From: Vulgatibacter incomptus_A
GTDB taxonomy: Bacteria > Myxococcota > Myxococcia > Myxococcales > Vulgatibacteraceae
Length of the DNA stretch: 64,000 nucleotides
Assembly: GCA_040391605.1 (NCBI GenBank)
Contig: JBEBXK010000014.1
Coordinates: forward strand, 1 to 64,000
Direction: 5' to 3'
Under the pieces are notes generated by a model. It searched no databases, had not been told where the DNA came from, and saw only the letters and a list, made by a program, of their open reading frames with translations. Shown here one piece after another: positions 60,388 to 64,000 of the stretch; the stretch's first letter is position 1, and the number at the start of each line of letters is the position of its first letter. Made by a program: the position numbers and the translations under genes.

Positions 60388-62931
60388 TCATCCATCGAGG
60401 TAGCTGGCGATCGTTCCGACGAAGGCCGCTCGGTCTTCGGGGCGGCGCAGCGCCGGGGAGAGGCCGACCTTCCGCTCGCCCGCCGGCTCGAGATGCCCCT
60501 GCTCGACGAGCCAACCCACGGCCCGCTCGATGGTCGGCTTGGAGAGCCCCTCGGCCCGGCGGATCCTTCCCGCCTGTAGCGCCTCCTCCCCAAAGTGGAA
60601 GCAGCGCTCCACCAGCCGCTTGCGATCCAGCGGCGCGGCCTCGAGCTCGTCGATGGCCATGGCGGCCACCAGGTAGGACTCGATCGCGTCGCCGAGCTGC
60701 GCCCGCAGGAAGACGAGGGCGTCGTGTGCCTCGGGGCGGATCCGATAGCCGTCGCCAGCGGCCTCGATCAAGCCCAGCGCATCCAAGGAGCGAGCCGTGT
60801 CTGCGACGGTGACCTCGAGTGGGACGTCGGGGCGGAAGGAGAGCTCGCGCTTGAGCATCCGCGAAAGCCATTGGGCGCGGTCGGAGAGGGCCTCCAGCGA
60901 TCCTTCTCCGCCGAGGGAGAGGAGGGAAGCCGCGAAGATCGACTCCTCCTCGAAGTGGTGGACGATGTTGTTCTTGTAGAAGTCCAGCGCAGGGCGGGCA
61001 GCGTCGACCGCTCGGAAGAAGGCCTCGCCGTCCGCGTCCTGCCGCCGCACCTGCCCTTCGGCGACGAGGCCGCCCAGGGTCTCGCGGACGGCCCCCGGCG
61101 CGCTGGGATCGCTGGGGGCGATCTCCATCGGTAGCGAGAAGCGGGCGCCCTTGGCCAGGGCGATGGTTCGCAAGAGCTCGATCCGCTCGCCCAACTCCGC
61201 CACTCCGACGCCGCGGTTCAGGGAGGCGAGGAGCGCGGCGGAGACCAGGGCGGTGGAGTTGATGGTCTGCACCTGGCCCATGCCCCAGGCGATCCGATGG
61301 GCGAGTGCGTAGATCAGGCTCTTGCGCTCGTCAGCGGTGTGGTCTGCCACGTCGAAGCCCCGCTTCGCCGCGAAGGCGGCCAAGGAGATCGGCGCGTCGA
61401 ATTGCACATGGGCCCGGCCCCACCGCGACCGGAGGACGGCAGGGGCCTTGAGGAGCCCCTTGATGTCCTCGCGTTTCTTCTCGGCCCCCGCCAGCTCCCG
61501 GGCATAGGCGCGGGCCTCGATCACCTTGGCGTAGTCGATGGCCACGGGCACGAAGTGGATGTCGTCCCTGGCGCCGGTGAGCCAGGCGTCCACCTCGATG
61601 GAGATCAGCCCATACTTGGGCTGGAGGATCCTGCCGGTGCGGGTGCGGCCGCCCTCCGGATAGAACTCCTGGGTGTAACCGTCGCGCAGGAGCTTGCGGA
61701 TGTAGGCGGAGAGCGCGGCGGCGTAGACCCGCTGCCCCTTGAAGCTGCGGCGGATGAAGAAGGCGCCGCAGCGGCGGAACATCGGCCCCAGGGGCCAGAA
61801 CGAGAGGTTGGCGCCGGCCGCCACCAGCGGCGGCGTGATCCCGCGCTCGAGCAATACGTGGCTGATCAGCAGATAGTCGACGTGGCTTCGGTGGGTGGGG
61901 CAGAGGACGATGGGGGCGCGCTTGCTCGCCTCGGCCACGGCCCGCAGCCCCTCCTCGTCCACCTCGACCCCGTCGTAGATCCGGTTGAATACCCATCGTG
62001 TGATGGTGTTCGCCCCGTCGATCCAGGCGGGCGAGTAGCGGGCGGAGATCTCCTTCAGGCAGCGGATCGCCTCTTGCTCCACGGCCTCGTAGCTCTTGCC
62101 GCTGGATTCGGCCCGCTTGGACAGCTCCGACCGGAGGATCCGATCGCGCAGGGTCTCTTCGATCATCCGGCGCTGGCTCTTGATGCGGGGGCCCACCACC
62201 GCCCGCAGCTCACGGGCGAGGCCCACCCCCAGGGCGCCCCTCGCCTTGCGCGCGAGGATCTCATCCGAGGCCTCCCCCTGGTGGCGCACCACCTCGGAGA
62301 GGTCGATGGGCAGGCCAATCTTCACCACCGATCGCTTGTAGTTGAAGAGGAAGGAGGTGAAGGCGTGGAGCCTGCCCGGGACCTCCGCCGAGCCGAGGAC
62401 CACGTCGGTGACGCCGGGCCGCAGCCGCGAGGGGGCGCGCTTGAAGATCAGGAGCTGGGGGATCAGGAAGATCGGGCGCTCGGAGGTGCGTTGGAGGGCC
62501 ACCAGCCTCCCGAAGGGATCGTCGGTAGACGCGCCCCGCGAACGGAGCACCGAAGGGCGGCGGAGGAAGACCATCGAGGCCTGGCCTCGGCGGGCCGCCT
62601 CGACGACGGCGTCGCTCCCCCTGGCGGGGCGCCTCCGAAAGAAGAGCCGCGTGGGCCGGAAGAGTACCGTGGAGAGCCCGAGCACTGCCTGTGCGAGGGG
62701 CAGCCCCCGGCGCGCGAAGGCCCAGTTGAAGTAGAGGAAGTTCAGGATCCCCGCCGAGCGCATCACGTAGACGAGGGTGCCTCGTCGCGCCAGATCCTCC
62801 AGCCGCTCCTGCGCGTCCTCGGGAAAGCGGACGGGCTCGAAGAAGTGGCGGAAGAGGCGCCGGAAGATCGGCCCATAGCGGGTGTGCATCGCCGCGGGAT
62901 CGACCGCGCGCTCTCTCTCGTTGGCAGGCAT
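60388..62931 (-). CDS. plsB: Glycerol-3-phosphate 1-O-acyltransferase PlsB
   Basis: Acylates the first hydroxyl of glycerol-3-phosphate, starting phospholipid synthesis. At ~847 residues it is the long PlsB type. The acyltransferase signature HRSHVDYLL (HX4D in LCPTHRSHVDY), GAFFIRRSFKG, FYPEGGRTRTG and VPVAIDY are all present in order. The last ~250 residues are helical. The start is ambiguous: ATG 62931 is used, but no clear ribosome site precedes it and ATG codons inside could also serve. Confidence 0.88.
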   Translation of the reverse strand: MPANERERAVDPAAMHTRYGPIFRRLFRHFFEPVRFPEDAQERLEDLARRGTLVYVMRSAGILNFLYFNWAFARRGLPLAQAVLGLSTVLFRPTRLFFRRRPARGSDAVVEAARRGQASMVFLRRPSVLRSRGASTDDPFGRLVALQRTSERPIFLIPQLLIFKRAPSRLRPGVTDVVLGSAEVPGRLHAFTSFLFNYKRSVVKIGLPIDLSEVVRHQGEASDEILARKARGALGVGLARELRAVVGPRIKSQRRMIEETLRDRILRSELSKRAESSGKSYEAVEQEAIRCLKEISARYSPAWIDGANTITRWVFNRIYDGVEVDEEGLRAVAEASKRAPIVLCPTHRSHVDYLLISHVLLERGITPPLVAAGANLSFWPLGPMFRRCGAFFIRRSFKGQRVYAAALSAYIRKLLRDGYTQEFYPEGGRTRTGRILQPKYGLISIEVDAWLTGARDDIHFVPVAIDYAKVIEARAYARELAGAEKKREDIKGLLKAPAVLRSRWGRAHVQFDAPISLAAFAAKRGFDVADHTADERKSLIYALAHRIAWGMGQVQTINSTALVSAALLASLNRGVGVAELGERIELLRTIALAKGARFSLPMEIAPSDPSAPGAVRETLGGLVAEGQVRRQDADGEAFFRAVDAARPALDFYKNNIVHHFEEESIFAASLLSLGGEGSLEALSDRAQWLSRMLKRELSFRPDVPLEVTVADTARSLDALGLIEAAGDGYRIRPEAHDALVFLRAQLGDAIESYLVAAMAIDELEAAPLDRKRLVERCFHFGEEALQAGRIRRAEGLSKPTIERAVGWLVEQGHLEPAGERKVGLSPALRRPEDRAAFVGTIASYLDG

Positions 62932-63080
62932 GGAGGGGAAGGAGGATGGCGACGAAGGCGTACTCCAGGCAATCCTTTTCGCCTCCGCCTCGCTCCTGGA
63001 GCCTCGATGCGCCCGCGTCGGCCTCGGGATCATCGCGCCTCCCTCTCCCTGTCCCTGTCTTTGCCGGCCCTCACCATCGC

Positions 63081-63217
63081 AGGGTCTTCAGAAATCGTAG
63101 CGAGCGCCCCGGATGCGAGGCGGACCGAGCGCCGACGCGGAGCGTACCCCGTACGCGAGCATCGGAGCGCAGGTCCAACGAAGCAGGCGGGGTGCGCAGT
63201 AGATTTCTGGAGACCCT
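63081..63217. mobile_element. MITE-like long imperfect palindrome
   Basis: Begins AGGGTCTTCAGAAATC and ends GATTTCTGGAGACCCT, a 16-bp terminal inverted repeat, and the two ~67-base halves pair imperfectly along their whole length around GTACCCCGTAC at about 63147-63155. This is the shape of a miniature inverted-repeat element or a large structured RNA. No target-site duplication is obvious and no coding potential is seen. Confidence 0.5.
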
Positions 63218-63279
63218 GGAGCATCGGAGCGCAGGTCCAACAGGCAGGCGGGGTGCGCAGTAGATTTCTAAGAGACCCT
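63157..63279. repeat. Direct repeat of the right arm, 62-bp period
   Basis: Two copies (63157-63217 and 63219-63279) share GAGCATCGGAGCGCAGGTCC and GGCGGGGTGCGCAGTAGATT with only a few differences. The second copy ends two bases before the stop of the response-regulator gene. It looks like a duplication of the right arm of the palindrome. Confidence 0.7.
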
Positions 63280-63280
63280 A

Positions 63281-64000
63281 TCAGGCGGTCCTGACCAACT
63301 CCCGGACCCTTTCGAGGAGGTAGGGGAAGTTGATCGGCTTCTCGAAGACGCCATCCACCCTTTCGCCCCACGCCTGATCGGCGCCGGCCCCGGCGTCGAT
63401 GGCGCCGGAGATCACGTAGATCGGCGTCTGCTGCGTGCGGGGACGGCCCTCGCGTACGGCCTTGATCAGCGCGGCACCGTCGACCCCCGGCATGCGCAGA
63501 TCGAGGAGGACCAGCGCCGGCGGCTCCTCCTGGATCCGCTGCAGGGCGGCGCGGCCGTCGGAGAAGGCGCGGACCGAGAAGCCCTCGGCGCCGAGGTAGT
63601 CGGTGATGCCGTTGCGGCAGTCGTCGTCGTCCTCCACCACCAGGATCTCTCCCTGGGACGGCTTCGGCCGGCTCGCCTCGTCGATGACGGCGCCGGCGAA
63701 GAGGGGGAGCGCCACCTGGAAGATCAGCTCGCCCTCCGGCTGCTCGGCCCGGACGTGTCCGCCGTGGAGCTCGAAGATCTGCCTGGCGATCGAGAGGCCC
63801 AGGTTGGCGGGGCCGCCGTCCACCCGGAAGGCCTCGAAGAGGCGGGGCAGCTCCCCCTGAGGCAGGGTGATGCCCTCGAGGGTGAGGGCCACCGCGCCGA
63901 TGCGCCCGCGAGGCTCGAGGCGGATCTCGATCCGCTCGCCGTCGCGCTTGCCGCGCAAGCCCCGCTCCAGCAGGTGCATGAAGCCCTCGACCAGTCGATC
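63281..64000 (-). CDS. C-terminal part of a hybrid histidine kinase with receiver domain (5' end outside window)
   Basis: Runs off the right edge, so the sensor part is not visible. Residues seen first form the end of a HATPase domain (N-box-like RLVEGFMHLLERGL, G box GLSIARQIFELHGG), then a receiver domain: acidic pocket VVEDDDD, phospho-acceptor Asp in VLLDLRMPGVDG, Thr/Ser near YVISGA and Lys in FEKPINF. A CheY-like module fused to a kinase is typical of myxobacteria. The stop is at 63281-63283. Confidence 0.85.
   Translation of the reverse strand, partial: DRLVEGFMHLLERGLRGKRDGERIEIRLEPRGRIGAVALTLEGITLPQGELPRLFEAFRVDGGPANLGLSIARQIFELHGGHVRAEQPEGELIFQVALPLFAGAVIDEASRPKPSQGEILVVEDDDDCRNGITDYLGAEGFSVRAFSDGRAALQRIQEEPPALVLLDLRMPGVDGAALIKAVREGRPRTQQTPIYVISGAIDAGAGADQAWGERVDGVFEKPINFPYLLERVRELVRTA

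Overview
The window is GC-rich bacterial chromosome with short intergenic gaps and gene content that points to Myxococcota. It carries a sphingolipid (ceramide) operon, an ether-lipid type AGPS enzyme, an RCC1-repeat lipoprotein, an ECF sigma/anti-sigma/caspase cluster, LptD (so a Gram-negative envelope) and a large myxobacterial-type PlsB. The species cannot be fixed from sequence alone. I see no rRNA, tRNA, CRISPR array, prophage or transposase gene.

Layout. 1-3.6 kb: 3' end of a coiled-coil/AMIN protein and lptD. 3.8-7.9 kb: serA, serC and purA. 8.3-11.8 kb: yajC-secD-secF, closed by a terminator. 12-14.7 kb: MFS exporter, GFA-fold enzyme, DoxX-like and VOC proteins. 14.8-24.0 kb (minus strand): one long operon DUF2911-bshC-bshB1-bshA-secreted PIG-L-73 aa membrane protein-sodium/solute symporter, i.e. 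complete bacillithiol synthesis plus uncharacterised partners. 24.4-26.1 kb: recJ. 26.2-29.1 kb (minus): ECF sigma factor, membrane anti-sigma-like protein and a caspase fold fused to a predicted outer-membrane barrel. 29.2-32.3 kb: YHS protein, cupin, beta-barrel and metalloprotease-like lipoprotein. 32.4-34.2 kb: aspS.

34.5-42.3 kb (plus): glpA-glpB-iron-sulfur protein-AGPS-like flavoprotein-lipid kinase, a candidate glycerol-phosphate/ether-lipid module. 42.4-49.2 kb: pdxH, patatin phospholipase, ThrE-type exporter and a large SNF2 helicase. 49.5-51.4 kb (minus): thiS, thiG, thiE. 51.6-52.5 kb: class I aldolase followed by three terminators. 52.8-54.8 kb: RCC1 lipoprotein. 54.9-58.8 kb (minus): spt, a GNAT acyltransferase and an epimerase/reductase, matching the known bacterial ceramide pathway, with a PAP2/Aur1-like membrane enzyme divergent at 59.3-60.3 kb. 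60.4-62.9 kb: plsB. 63.3-64.0 kb: 3' end of a hybrid histidine kinase/response regulator.

Two repeat systems stand out. A ~57 bp intergenic repeat is coupled to GC-rich terminator hairpins; two copies 59 kb apart differ at 3 of 57 positions. A ~137 bp long imperfect palindrome near 63.1 kb resembles a MITE. Lipid and envelope biogenesis (LptD, ceramide, ether lipid, PlsB, PAP2, barrels) is the dominant theme.
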